Source: Ceratotherium simum simum (lineage: Eukaryota; Chordata; Mammalia; Perissodactyla; Rhinocerotidae). Taken from it: DNA of 64,000 nt. Positions 1-11,400 of the stretch are shown piece by piece. The translations under genes were made by a program, and so were the position numbers. Location of the stretch: positions 2,928,136 to 2,992,135 of the forward strand of contig NW_004454166.1 in NCBI RefSeq assembly GCF_000283155.1, in the 5' to 3' direction. Each line of letters starts with the position of its first letter. Positions within the stretch are counted from its first letter, which is position 1. A model generated the notes under the pieces. That model saw only the letters and a list, made by a program, of their open reading frames with translations. It was not told where the DNA came from and did not search any database.

Positions 1-1640
1 TGACAAAATCGCAAGAGCTGGTAAGACTGGGCCCCCATGGCTGTGGGCCTGGGAACAAGTCTTGGTTTGCAGGGATGTGGATCAAGTGCACCCACCTGCT
101 TCTGTCAGGAATGCCCTCCGCCTGTCAGAATTCAGCTCAGGACCAGCCCCAGGAGAATTAAGTTCCCTTTCCTCAGGATGCCTGGAGCAAAGTGCTTAGA
201 CATCTATGCAAGCTTGAGTTTTAAATGCTTTGATTAGAACTAAAGGCACTTTTGAAGCGCCTTCCACTTGTATTACATTGCCCCGTATGAAAGTGCCATT
301 TTTAGCAACTGGCAATTTTAAATGGTTCAAACTAATTAATGCACTGAGTCTGGTTAAACCATAAGGGAGACGCAGCTTTCCGTTTTCCTCTCCTGACTGC
401 TGCCCTCCTGCTAGCGCCTAACAAGATATGTTAACACAGTATAACTTCAAAACCATCTAGGGAATTTGACAAATCAGGATACCGAACCTTCAGAACTGAG
501 GCCCAGACCCTGGAAAGAGGCCTTTCCCTCTCTCTAGAGGAGCCGGCCTTCTCTATTTCCGTCACTTCTTTCTGGAAAACGGGGTTCTCTGGGTTTCCTT
601 GGCAACCCAGAAGGATCTGGATCTGAGGAGCATGGGGATATCTGGGCTGCCCAAACCATCCCCTGGATTCCAAGACAGTTGGGAAAACTGCTGTGGTTGC
701 TTAGCAACAGTCACCTACTGCTTTCTTCCCAACATCCCCTGAGAAATGAATGAGCAGTAAAATCTCCCAGGTTGAAAGCTGGGCCTGAAGGGCTCGGCCA
801 GGGGGCAAGTCAGACACTTGCCTGGGGGCTGGGGGTGGCCCAGCCCTTAATCACCATGGGTGACTTTCAGCAACTTTCTTTTGGGACCTTAGTCTCCCCA
901 AATGTACAGTGAGGTTGGGCTGAGTGATCTGTGAGGCCCTCCCAGCTCACCTGTGCTGTGATTCAATGACAGCCGGCTGCTGGTCATTCCCTCACTGCCT
1001 GGGAGGGTGGGGAAGGTATAGGACATAGCTGCTCTTAGAAAGCTTCCAATCTAGTTTGAAAGACAGGTCCCAGATTTGTGGCTCTGACAGTAAGAGAGGG
1101 CAATTCTTGTGGCTGGGGAGACTTCCTGCAGCAGTTAAGCCTGGGGAAGACAGACCGGCAGAGAGAGGAAGAAAGTGCTTTCCTATATAAATGTGTGTAT
1201 GGGGCACGGGGAAAGCCAGCAGCAAAGGCGGAGTGTAGAGATGAGGCTGTGTGATGCCATTCTGATTGGAGGGTCTCTGAAAAGAGCAGCAGGAGCTGGG
1301 TCTCCTGCTATGAGGAGGAGGAACTATGAGGATACATAGTTTGGGTCAGACTAGAAAAGCCTTGAATGCTAAGGTAAAGTGCTTGTTTTTTTCCCTTGTA
1401 GTCCTTGGGAAACTCCTGATAGTTCTAAGAGGTGAAGTGAGGTTTTAGGCAGATCACTCTGGCTGTAGGGTGGAGGACGAGGATGGGAGAGGATTTAGGC
1501 CGGGAGGTGTTAAGAGGCTCTTGCAGCCGCTCTGGAGGGAGGTGACATGGACAAGCTGAAGTAGAGTGGAGAGGAGGCGGCAGATCCAAGGGACATTAAC
1601 GAATGAAGAGTCAGGGCTGGGTGACTCTCATTCATTTACA
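1..1640. other. Downstream of TRIM14: no gene recognised
   Basis: Unique-looking moderate-GC sequence. It may include the TRIM14 3' UTR. No exon, RNA gene or clear repeat was recognised apart from MIR/L2-like traces near 840-960 and 1620-1690. Confidence 0.4.
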
Positions 1641-1642
1641 TA

Positions 1643-1648
1643 TTTATT
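1643..1648 (-). terminator. Candidate TRIM14 polyadenylation signal
   Basis: AATAAA on the minus strand lies 318 bases past the TRIM14 stop codon. It falls in DNA that looks like the end of an L2 or MIR repeat, so it may be unused. The true 3' UTR could run past the start of the window. Confidence 0.25.
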
Positions 1649-1965
1649 GTGTGCCTACTATGTGCCAGGTGTTCTGGGTGCTGTATGAGGAGGTGGGAGG
1701 CTCAGGACAGTGTATTCTGCCACGGTCAGGATGCTTAGGGCTCCCTGTGGGGTGTCCTTTCAGGCACCTGGACTGAAAGGAGTGTAGTACAGGTGCCCTG
1801 GTGCGGTGGGTCTGGGGAGAGAGCAGTGGCAGAGGACCTGTGTGTAGGGCATGTCTGAAACGAGCCTAGGAGAGGAACTGTTCAAAGCACGGGGCCTGAC
1901 TGATGGGGAGAGGAGGGGGTGCTTAGAGAGTAGGCCGTTGCCCAGCCCCGTCTCTCTGGGCTCCG

Positions 1966-2475
1966 CTAGGGCAGCCGGGGGATGCTGATGGCCCCCTCCC
2001 AGAGCCGCAGGGCCGGGTAGAGCGGCTCCTGGAAGGCGGCGCGGAAGGTGTGCAGGTGGCTCATGCCGCCAGTCACGTCGTAGAAGGCGAGCACGCCGGC
2101 CTCGTAATCCAGGAAGACGCCGAGCCGGTCCGGGTCGCCGCGGGGCCGCAGGCGGCTGCGCTGGCCGTCGTGGAAAGCCCAGTACTCCAGGTCGTAGCGC
2201 TTCAGGCACCACGACTGGCGGTTGCAGCCCAGGCGGGCGGCGGCCGCAGGCCGCGCCCACCCACCAGCCGACGCCCGCCTCCTGCACGTCCACCTCCCAG
2301 TAGTGGCGGCCCGCGGCGAAGCAGTCGCGGCCCAGCACCTGCCACAGCGCGTCGAAGCGCAGCGCGGGCGCGCGCCCCAGGGAGCCGAGCAGGGCGCAGC
2401 GCACCGTCAGGCGGTCGGCCGAGAGGCGCAGGCGCGCGTGCATCGTGTCCGGATCCAGCGAGGGCGTGCGCGCGT
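1966..2475 (-). pseudogene. TRIM14: TRIM14 terminal coding exon (PRY-SPRY), frame disrupted
   Basis: The acceptor is CCGCAG|AC at 2475. The first part reads [20 protein letters not shown] through [16 protein letters not shown], a good PRY-SPRY start. At 2248-2236 a GC-rich stretch of 13 bases stands where human TRIM14 has about 39, so the frame shifts. From 2235 the normal SPRY continues in another frame without any stop ([19 protein letters not shown], then GGMSHLHTF, ending AISIPRLP and TAG at 1966-1968). As written, translation from exon 5 would instead run through an Arg/Pro-rich tail to a stop near 1760. The exact parity of the rest suggests either a recent event, a polymorphism or an assembly collapse. 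The exon is strongly CpG-rich. Confidence 0.85.
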
Positions 2476-5400
2476 CTGCGGGCGGGGACAGCGGGCCAGC
2501 CTGGTGGGCGGGGCCAGCGCGGCGCCCCGCCCCAGAGCCCGGCCCCGCCCGCGCCCGCCGCCCCGCGCGTGTTCGCAGGAGCACACGGGAGGACCCGGGA
2601 AGTCCCCCACGGAGAAATGGAGTGCCACCCTTTTAACCCTCATTGCCTCTGGGGAGGTGGCTGGGGGAATACGGGAAGGAGAGAAAATTTGTACATCCAT
2701 TGTACCGTTTGAATTTTGTACCAGGGAATTCGTTGCCAATTTCTAAAAATTTAATTAAAAATAATCCTATCGCTGTTAACACTTGGGTGTATATCCTTCC
2801 AATTTTTTCCTCTACTTGCTGCTTTATAGTTTTTCTTAACATTGGTATCATACCATACATGCTCTTGGGTAATCTGCTTTTTCAAATTTATTGATGTATT
2901 TATGAACATTTTATCACATCAAATAATATTCTTTTATAAGAGCATTTTAATGGCGACTCTAAGATTTTGATGTATGGATGCATTATAAGTTAACCTATCC
3001 CTCCCCCTTTTAAAAAAATATTTAGGCTTTTAAAAAAGCTTTTGAAAACACTAATATGATTACATCTCTATGTGTCTAATTATTTCTTTAGGATGTATTC
3101 TTAAAAGAGGAATTGCTGGATCAACAGGGATAGGTGTTTTTTAAGACCTTTGGTAAATATTGCCTGGTGTCCTCCAGAGAGGTGGCAGTGATTTAAACTC
3201 CCAATAATAGTTCTCCTTGCATTATGCCACATACTAGACATGAAGTTAAAAAAGAAAGTCTAGATTGTAGGGTATGTGGATGTTCAGCTTTAGTAGAAAC
3301 TGCCAAATAGTTTTCTCAGTAATGTTTTGGAGTTTTCTGTAGAGAGGTTTTGTACATCTTTTGTTAGATTTATTCCTAGTTTTTAAAAAATATTACTGAA
3401 AATAATGTTTTTAAAATTTCATTTTCTTTTTTTTTTTTGCTGAGGAAGAGTCTCTCTGAGCTAACATCTGTTGCCAATCTTCCTCTATTTTGTATGTGGG
3501 TCACCACCACAGCATGGCTGCCAACTAGTGCTGTAGGTCTGCACTCAGGAACAGAACCCAGGCTGCCAAAATGGAGCGCACCAAACTTAACCACTAGGCC
3601 ACCAGGGCTGGCCCTAAAATTTCATTTTCTAATTGTTTATTGCCAATATATAGAAATATGATATATTTTTGTATAAGGACATTATATCCAGCAGCTGTTC
3701 TACATTCAGTTAGTAATTCTAATTTATCTGTAGATTACTTTGGATTTTCTGTAAATAATCATGTCATCTATGAATAATGATCTTTTTTTCCTTTTTCCAA
3801 TCCTTATAGTTTTAATTTCTTTTTCTTGCCTAAAGGCACTGTCTAGGACATCTCGAACAATGTAGCATAGAAGTGGTTATAGTGGGCATCCTTTTCTCTC
3901 ACTCAAGAGAAATGCATACATATGTGCATCAAAAGACATGCACAGAGGGGCCGGCCCCGTGGCTTAGCGGTTAAGTGTGCACACTCAGATTACTGGCGGC
4001 TCAGGTTCGGATCCCAGGCGCGCACCAACGCACCGCTTCTCCAGCCATGCTGAGGCCGCGTCCCACATACAGCAACTAGAAGGATGTGCAACTGTGACAT
4101 ACAACTATCTACTGGGGCTTTGGGGGAAAAATAAATAAATAAAATTATTAAAAAAAAACTTACAAAAAGAATATCTATGATATGATTCCATTTTTAAAAA
4201 TCTGCACAGATATATGCCTTTAAAACATCTGAAAAAATATATGCCAAAATATTAACAGCATTTATCGCCTCTGGGGGAGGCGATTGTTTTATTTGTATGT
4301 CTGTAATTTTTAATTTTCTACAAGCAGCAGGCGTTACCTCTATAATTTTTTAAGGGAACAAAGATGTTCACAATATATCAGTAAATGAAAACACAGATTA
4401 CAAAATAGTATTTATAGTATGACACCATGTTTGTTAAAAAAAGATATATTAAATATTTATCATTGTGTATATATATAGATAAGCTGAAGAAAGCTAAAGG
4501 GCAAAAATAATAGTAGTTATCTACTACTACATGTCTACTAGGGCAGACATGAGCAGAATTTCTAAAGCTCTCCAGTAATTTGAGTGATTTTCTCTTAATT
4601 TTTACTTTTCTTTGTTTTCTAATTTTTCTATAAGGAACATGTATTACTTCTGTACTAAGAAACTAATAATAAAGGTTAAAAAACCCAAATTAGATCTCTT
4701 AGGAAAAAAAGGGGGGCCTCCATTTCCATGACCTGCCCCCACCCGAGCACCCCGCCCTCCGCCCTGGGGGTCTTACATTTTAAGAAGAGCGATCGCTCTG
4801 GTGAGGGGCTTGTTTTCAACAAGGAGCCCGGCTTGGCGCTGGAGGAACCCAAGAGCTGGCAGTTCATGTCTGCAAGGAATTGTGAGCAATGAGTGGTGGT
4901 GCTCACGCAAGCAGCGCACGTTATAAAACAGACTGAAATATTACAAAACTGGAGATCCGCATAACCTCTCCCCAAGAATCACATGCAAATTTAAGTAGGA
5001 AATGCAAATTCACAGTGATAGGAATACTCAGGGACACGCTCAGATCTCAGAAGACCCGCACTTCCCAGGTCAGAAGTGAATTCAGCAGTGGGCGGGCCAT
5101 GTGAGTGAGCCCTGAGCTCGGGGAGCAGACGGCAGGCTCCAGGACCGTCCTGAGAATCAACTGTGCGTTCAACAGTGGAGGATGGGGGCAACCTCGTGGC
5201 AGAAATGCAAATTCCAGGACAAAGATGGAAAATAAGAAACTGAAGCTGAGTCCTCAGAAAGCTCACGTCCAGGTCTCACTCAGGTGACAGGGAGTCACAG
5301 GAAACCCAAGTCACGGTCCCAGTCTTCCGCAGCTCAGTCAGGCGAACGAGGTGAGAAATGGGCTCACGGGAGCCACCGTCAGAGGCAGAGAGTGCTCCAG

Positions 5401-8400
5401 GTCACAGAGAAGAGAGGTGAAAGGGATCTGGGGCTTGGAGGGGTCAGGGAAGGCTTCATGGAGGAGGAAGCACCTCAGCTGGCCCTTAAGGGATGGGCAA
5501 GATTTGGACACCCAGAAAAAAGGATGGGAGGTTTTCCCAACAACGGAGTACAGCAGGAACAAAGACATGAAGGGCAGGGGCTAGGAGTGGCACATAAACA
5601 GCGGGGAGCCAAGGAAGGTGTCTGGTTGAGGGCAGACAAGAGCAGCAGAATTTCCAAAGCTCTCTCTGGTGGGGAGTGATGGGCCAGAGGCAGACGCCCT
5701 GTGAGGAGGCTCAGGGGGGAACTGGGCAGCAGGGATGGAAAAGGGGCTAGCTTGAGGAAACACTGCAGCAGCCGAAGTGCCAGGGCTTCGCTGTTACTGG
5801 GAGTGGGGAGTGCAGTCAAGCAGTAGCAGAAGGGGGAAGATGCCGGATCCCTTGGGCCTGCTGAGCCTGCAGCGTCTGTGGAGCACACGGGTGGGGGAGC
5901 CTGGGAGGGCTGTGGTGCTGCAAGTCCCCCATCTCCTGGGTCGTTCCGGGGAGTCAGCACCTGTGATCATGAGAATGATGGCCTCACGTGGAGCTGGGGG
6001 AGGGAAGGGGGCCTGCCCCTGGGACCAGCGTCTGTCTGAATTCTGCCTCTACCCCACCAGCTGTATAACCTGGGGCAAGTCAGTTACCCTCTCTGAGCTT
6101 CAGCTTCTCTCTCTGTAAAATGGGGACAATGAAGGCGCCGGCCACACAGGGTGGTGGTGAGGAGCTGCTGGATGAATCTGTGAAGTTGCTGTATCATCGT
6201 CCCCATTTTACGAGTGTGGAAACAGAGGCATAGAAAGGTCAGGTGCCCTGCCCGAGATGGCAGGTTAGGAGGTGGTGGCCTGGGGTAGGAACCGGGACAG
6301 CCTGGCTCCAGAGTGCCTGCATGTGACCACGACGTGCTCCGGCCCTTCAGACCTGCAGGGCTATCAAAGGCTTCCTTCAGGTGGGCTCACCCGCCCCTTC
6401 TCAGAGAGGCCTGCCCCACGTCCCCATCTAAAACAGCTCCCCGCCATGGCCACCCCTGCTCTCCTCACCCGGCTTGATTTTTCTCCAGAGCACCTCTTAT
6501 CACTGACATACACCCGTTTGTTGTCTGTCTTGCCCCGAAAGGCTGAGCGCCACAGAGGCAGGTGCTCTGTTCTGTCCCTTGCTGTGCTCGGCCCACAGCA
6601 GGGGCTCTGAGGAAAGGTTCTGAGTGAATCATAACGGCAGAGACGAATGAATGAGTGAATGAACCAACAGATGTTTCTGAGCACGTGCTTTGTGTCGGGC
6701 CCTGCAGGGACCTCAGAGCTGGACCCCAAGTGGTTCTCGCCCTCCAGGCACTTATGAGAGGCAGGGAGGGGGTCCATGTATCCAGCTCACGGCCAGCCCC
6801 AGAGGGGAGATGGGGTCAGGTGGGGGCGGCGGCCAGGAGAGGGAGTGCGCCCCCGGTGGCATGGAAAGGCTTTCCAGGTGAGCACAGCCGTGCTGGCCCT
6901 GCAGGGATGGTGGGACTTGGCCAGGTAGAGGAAGAGGAGGAGGGGGAGTTGGCCACCCCAGCCGGTAGCCCAGAGCAGGCAAAGATGCTGTGTGGCAGAA
7001 TCCTGGGAGCGACTGAGGGGCAGAAGCGGAGTGGTGGCTACGAGAGGCAGGACACGGTCGCAGGAGGGTAGGAGGGCAGGTCGGAAGGGTGGGCTCGGCC
7101 CAGGCCCAGGAGCTCTGGACGGCCCAGCCAAGGGCCTCTGCATGGGAAGGACATGACTTGGGGTGGCGATCTTCGCAGTTGTCTCTGGGCCAAAGGGCAC
7201 CAGGGGAGTAAAGGACACGAGGTTGGTGCTAGGAACTTACTTTCCTTAAGGCGAACGTCCAGCGGTGTCTGTAACGTGCTCTGCATGGCTTCCACGAGGC
7301 CCTTAAAGAGGCTCTTGACGGGCTCGAAGGAGAGGGGCACGGGGTGGCACAGCTCCCCCAGGCTCATCTGCCGCCGCATCTGCTGCTCAGCGGCCGTGTA
7401 CTCCTGTGAGGGCACGCAGGGCTCAGGGCGGCTCTGGGAGCCACGGCAGTGTCCCAGCCCCCTCCGCTGCCCCCAGGAACAAACCCAGCCAGCAAGCGCA
7501 GGTCCCCCCTGCCCTGGCAGTGCCCCCAGGAACAGAGCGCTGGAGAAATGGCACAGTGGGCCCTGGGCTGGAGGACACATGGGGTCCAGGGTCAGTGCTG
7601 GCCCTGTTGGCTCCCGCCTGCCGTGTTCACTGAGGCCCCCTCTGCAGGCACCAGTGGCAGAGGGAGGAGGCAGGCTGATTGCCCCTGCCCTTAGGTGGCT
7701 CACCACCTCGCAAGGGGCCCTGTGACGGGGGTCTGCCTGAGGTACAGGGGGACAAAAAGTGAGGGGCCAGTTTTCCTGGGGAAGGAGCCCTTGCGGCAGG
7801 TCCAAAGGAAGGAGAAGGAGACTATGTCCCAAGAGGAAAGCCAAAGGCCCTGGAAGTTCAGCTGGAATGCTGACCGAGGTGGTATGGACACCACAGTGGG
7901 GACTGTCCTGTTTTCTGCCTGGACATCACCTTTTAAATACCCTTCCTGGGCCGGCCCCGTGGTGTAGCAGTTAGGTGCTCGAGCTCTGCTGCTGGCGGCC
8001 CGGCTTCGGATCCCGGGCGCGCACCGACGCATCGCTTGTCGGGCCATGCTGTGGTGGTGTCCCACGTAAAGTGGAGGAAGATATGCACGGATGTTAGCCC
8101 AGGGCCAGTCTTCCTCAGCAAAAGGGGGAGGATTGGCATGGATGTTAGCTCAGGGCTGATCTTCCTCACATAAAAAAAAAAAAAAGAAATTGGTTGAATA
8201 AAATGGACCCTGATGGGGTTAAAATAAAAAAAAGTTTTAAATACCCTTCCTGTGTGAGGTGTGGCTTTGCTAAGTAGAAGCTAGAAAACGCACTCTCCCA
8301 GCCCCTTTGCACCCATGGTGCAGACATGGGACAAGGCACCTCCCACCAGGACCTGGGTGTGGAAGGGAGGCTGAGGTGGTGACAGCAGTGTGGAGCTCCG

Positions 8401-11400
8401 GGGACAGCGGCAGTTGAGGCTCTGGGAGCCGGTGCCCTGGGTCAGTGGTGTGAGCTATAATGTCTTGCCCAGAAGAGCAGCAGTGGGGTCTACACTGGAG
8501 CAAACCTGTGCTGTGGCCTCGTCTTCATCCTGACTGTCTGGCTCTCCTGGAGCTCCTGCGAGCTGCCTAATACTCTCATAAACTCTTCTCTTGCTTAAAA
8601 CAGTTACAGCGGATTCTCTTGTTTGCAGTTAAGAACCCTGTCTGCACTTTCTGAAGGTTTGTCCTGAGCAAGGATTTAGAAGACAGCAGACTGCCTTAGG
8701 CGAGCAGGCCCTGGCTAGTGGGCAGTGCTGCCCAAGCCGGGATGGGTGGATGGATACCTCAGGAGGGAGGGAGGGGGCCCAGTGCTCAGCGGTCGGGCAG
8801 AAGCAGCCCCACAAGGCAGGATGCTGGGCCTTGGGAGGGGGCTGTGAGATGGTCTCCAAGCCCCATCCGGCTCCGGAGTGGCAGGAGGGTGGCCCAGAGG
8901 GCAGATGGGGGGTGCTGGGGAGGGGAAGGCAGGACAAATGCCACCTGGTAAGCCCGAACTCGAGCACCTCGCACAGGGCCTGACACACAGTCATTTCTTG
9001 ACGAACACTGGTGATGGAATAAAGGAATGAAGGAAACTGCACACATGTGCTCCTGGCCTTTGCAGACTCAGAGAGCACAGCTCGAGCCAGAAACTGGGTG
9101 TCATCTTCGATTCCCTCCACTTCCAATTGCCAGTCCAGTTGCATCTCTCAAACCTGCCTGCTTCTCCCCATCCCCACTGCCCCTTCACTGGTCCAAGCCA
9201 CCATCATCTCTCTCCTGACACGGGGGTCTCCTCCCAGCTTCCCTTCCAGCGTCCAGCCCCGGCTGCCTCAGTGTGTCCTCCACCCTATCACCAAAGTGAC
9301 CTTTCTAAGGCATTAAACTGACTGTGGCATTTCTTGGTTCAAAACACTCCCCTGGCTCCCTTCGCTTTACGGGACAAAGGCCAAACCCGATGGCCGGGCA
9401 CATAAGGCCCTTCATCAACTAACCCTGGTCTCCCTATCCAGCAGCATCTCCCAACATGCCCTCCCTTGTACCCCTGCCCCACCTCCAGCAGGCTGAACCT
9501 GGGTGGTTCTCCAGCCCGCCAAGCTCTCATGTGCACGTGGGTCCTGTCTGCCTGGGACGTCCTCTCTGCTCTATCCCTCTGAATATAGCTGGTGAGCTCA
9601 TCCTCATCCTCCCACACCCAGCTCCACTGTCACCTCCTCCTAGATGTCTTCCCTGATCCCCCATACAGAGTTGGACTTTCCTTGGACACACTTTTGCTAG
9701 CTTGCTTGAGCTGTGTTATAAATAACTATTTCCGAGCATGTCTCCCCACCCATGAGCTCTTTTGTTTTTTTGTGAGGAAGATCAGCCCTGAGCTATCATC
9801 CATGCTAATCTTCCTCTTTTTTTTGCTGAAGAAGACCGGCTCTGAGCTAACATCTATTACTAATCTTCCTCCTTTTTTTCTTTCCCCCAAAGCCCCAGTA
9901 GATAGTTGTATGTCATAGTTGCACATCCTTCTAGTTGCTGTATGTGGGACGTGGCCTCAGCATGGCCAGAGAAGCGGTGCGTCGGCGCGCGCCCGGGATC
10001 CGAACCCAGGCCGCCAGTAGCGGAGCGCGCGCACCCAACCGCTAAGCCACGGGGCTGGCCCCACCTATGAGCTCTTAATGTGAAGCACAGGCCTGGTGCA
10101 GAGCAGGCTGCTCAGTGTATGTCTGATGAATACATGAACGAGCAAATAGAAGGAAGGACTGAGGAATGATGAAAATCAGTAGCTCTGGCACCAGAGAATA
10201 AAGAAAAAAGATGACAAAGCCCTGAAACTGTACCTGTGATGGAAGAATAACATTATTCTCCATGGATGCATCCCTTTGTATTAGCTTATCCCTAAAAAGT
10301 ACCATTATTTTAGAAGAAACAAACAAATGTACCCCTCTGTGCCTCTTGCCCCTCTTAAAGTACAACATCCATTGTGCCTAGGAGAGCACCTCACCCAGAA
10401 TTTTTTGTTAGGTTTATTTTTTTGTTAGCTAACAATGAGACACCGGCTGAATTGGCCAAGGTGACATAAAGGCACAAGAGCAGAAATATCTACCAGGGAC
10501 TGGCTTGACTGGTTTTATACTGACTGATTTATTTGTCTGTTTTATTTTCCAGCAAGAACCCATGCTAATCTGTGGTTAGACTCAGTGCCACCTTTATTTA
10601 GTTGTACCCTGCGTTGTCCCACAAGCCTTTAAAGCATCTTACAAAGGTTATCTAATACTGCAAGATTTTCCTTTACAGGAAGAAAAATGAAGCAAACAGA
10701 ACACAAGGACAAGAATGTAAGCAGGAAGCCAGAGTGAGATGAGGCACAAAATGTATGCCAAGAAGTCTCAGCCCAGCTACTGAAACATACTTGGCTCTGA
10801 GCTTCCCAGAAGCCATGGCAAAGAAGGAAACAGGAAGAGTTACAGGAGTAGAAAAGCAATCCAAGCGCACAGGTGGCCTCACGGGAGTGATACGAGAGAG
10901 GAGTTTCTCCCATGGTTCCTTGAAGACAGGACCACCACTCTCAACACGATGCTTTCACTAAAATAGCAATGAATATCTTAGGGGCTATTTCTTAGACGCT
11001 CCCTCAGTGTAAGATAATAGCCTCCAGCAGAGCCCAGTGGCCAAGGAGTACCATCCTTCTCTCCCCTCGAGCAAACTGTGACTCAGCTCTGAAGCCTGCT
11101 CCGCGGCTACAAGGACAGCTGCCCTTCCAGAAGGGGTGTCTCAGTGAAGACCTCAGGCAGAGGTCTGGTGGCTTTACAGTCAGACAGACCTGGGTTCTGA
11201 TCACAGCACTGCCACCTAGCAGCTGCGTGACCTCGGATGAATCACTTCACCTCCCTGAGCCTCAATTTCTCATTCGTAAAATGGGGTGAGAATATCCACT
11301 TTGCAGAGTTCTGGTGAATGTGAGAGCTAACACATAAGGTGCTTGGGACACAGAGGACCTCAAAAATGGTGGCTGTCGATGTGACTGAATTAGTTCAAGA

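Larger units (their letters stand above)
4985..7235. other. TRIM14 intron 4: no coding signal
   Basis: Contains MIR and L2 debris. The text around 5440-5600 (AAGGCTTCATGGAGGAGGAA) resembles a reversed old LINE. Open frames here lack codon structure. Confidence 0.4.

Noticed and set aside
2050..2746. Long plus-strand open frames (220 and 174 codons) opposite the TRIM14 SPRY exon
   Set aside because: They are the antisense shadow of a very GC-rich coding exon. They show only Arg/Ala/Pro low-complexity and no known domain.
3950..4020. tRNA-like A and B boxes in this and the other ERE copies, which could be taken for tRNA genes
   Set aside because: They are heads of ERE SINEs with tails and target duplications, and no tRNA cloverleaf with an anticodon arm is kept.
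7038..7844. 268-codon open frame around TRIM14 exon 4
   Set aside because: Only 7403-7241 is coding. The rest is intron that happens to stay open, and the splice sites and phase fix the exon.
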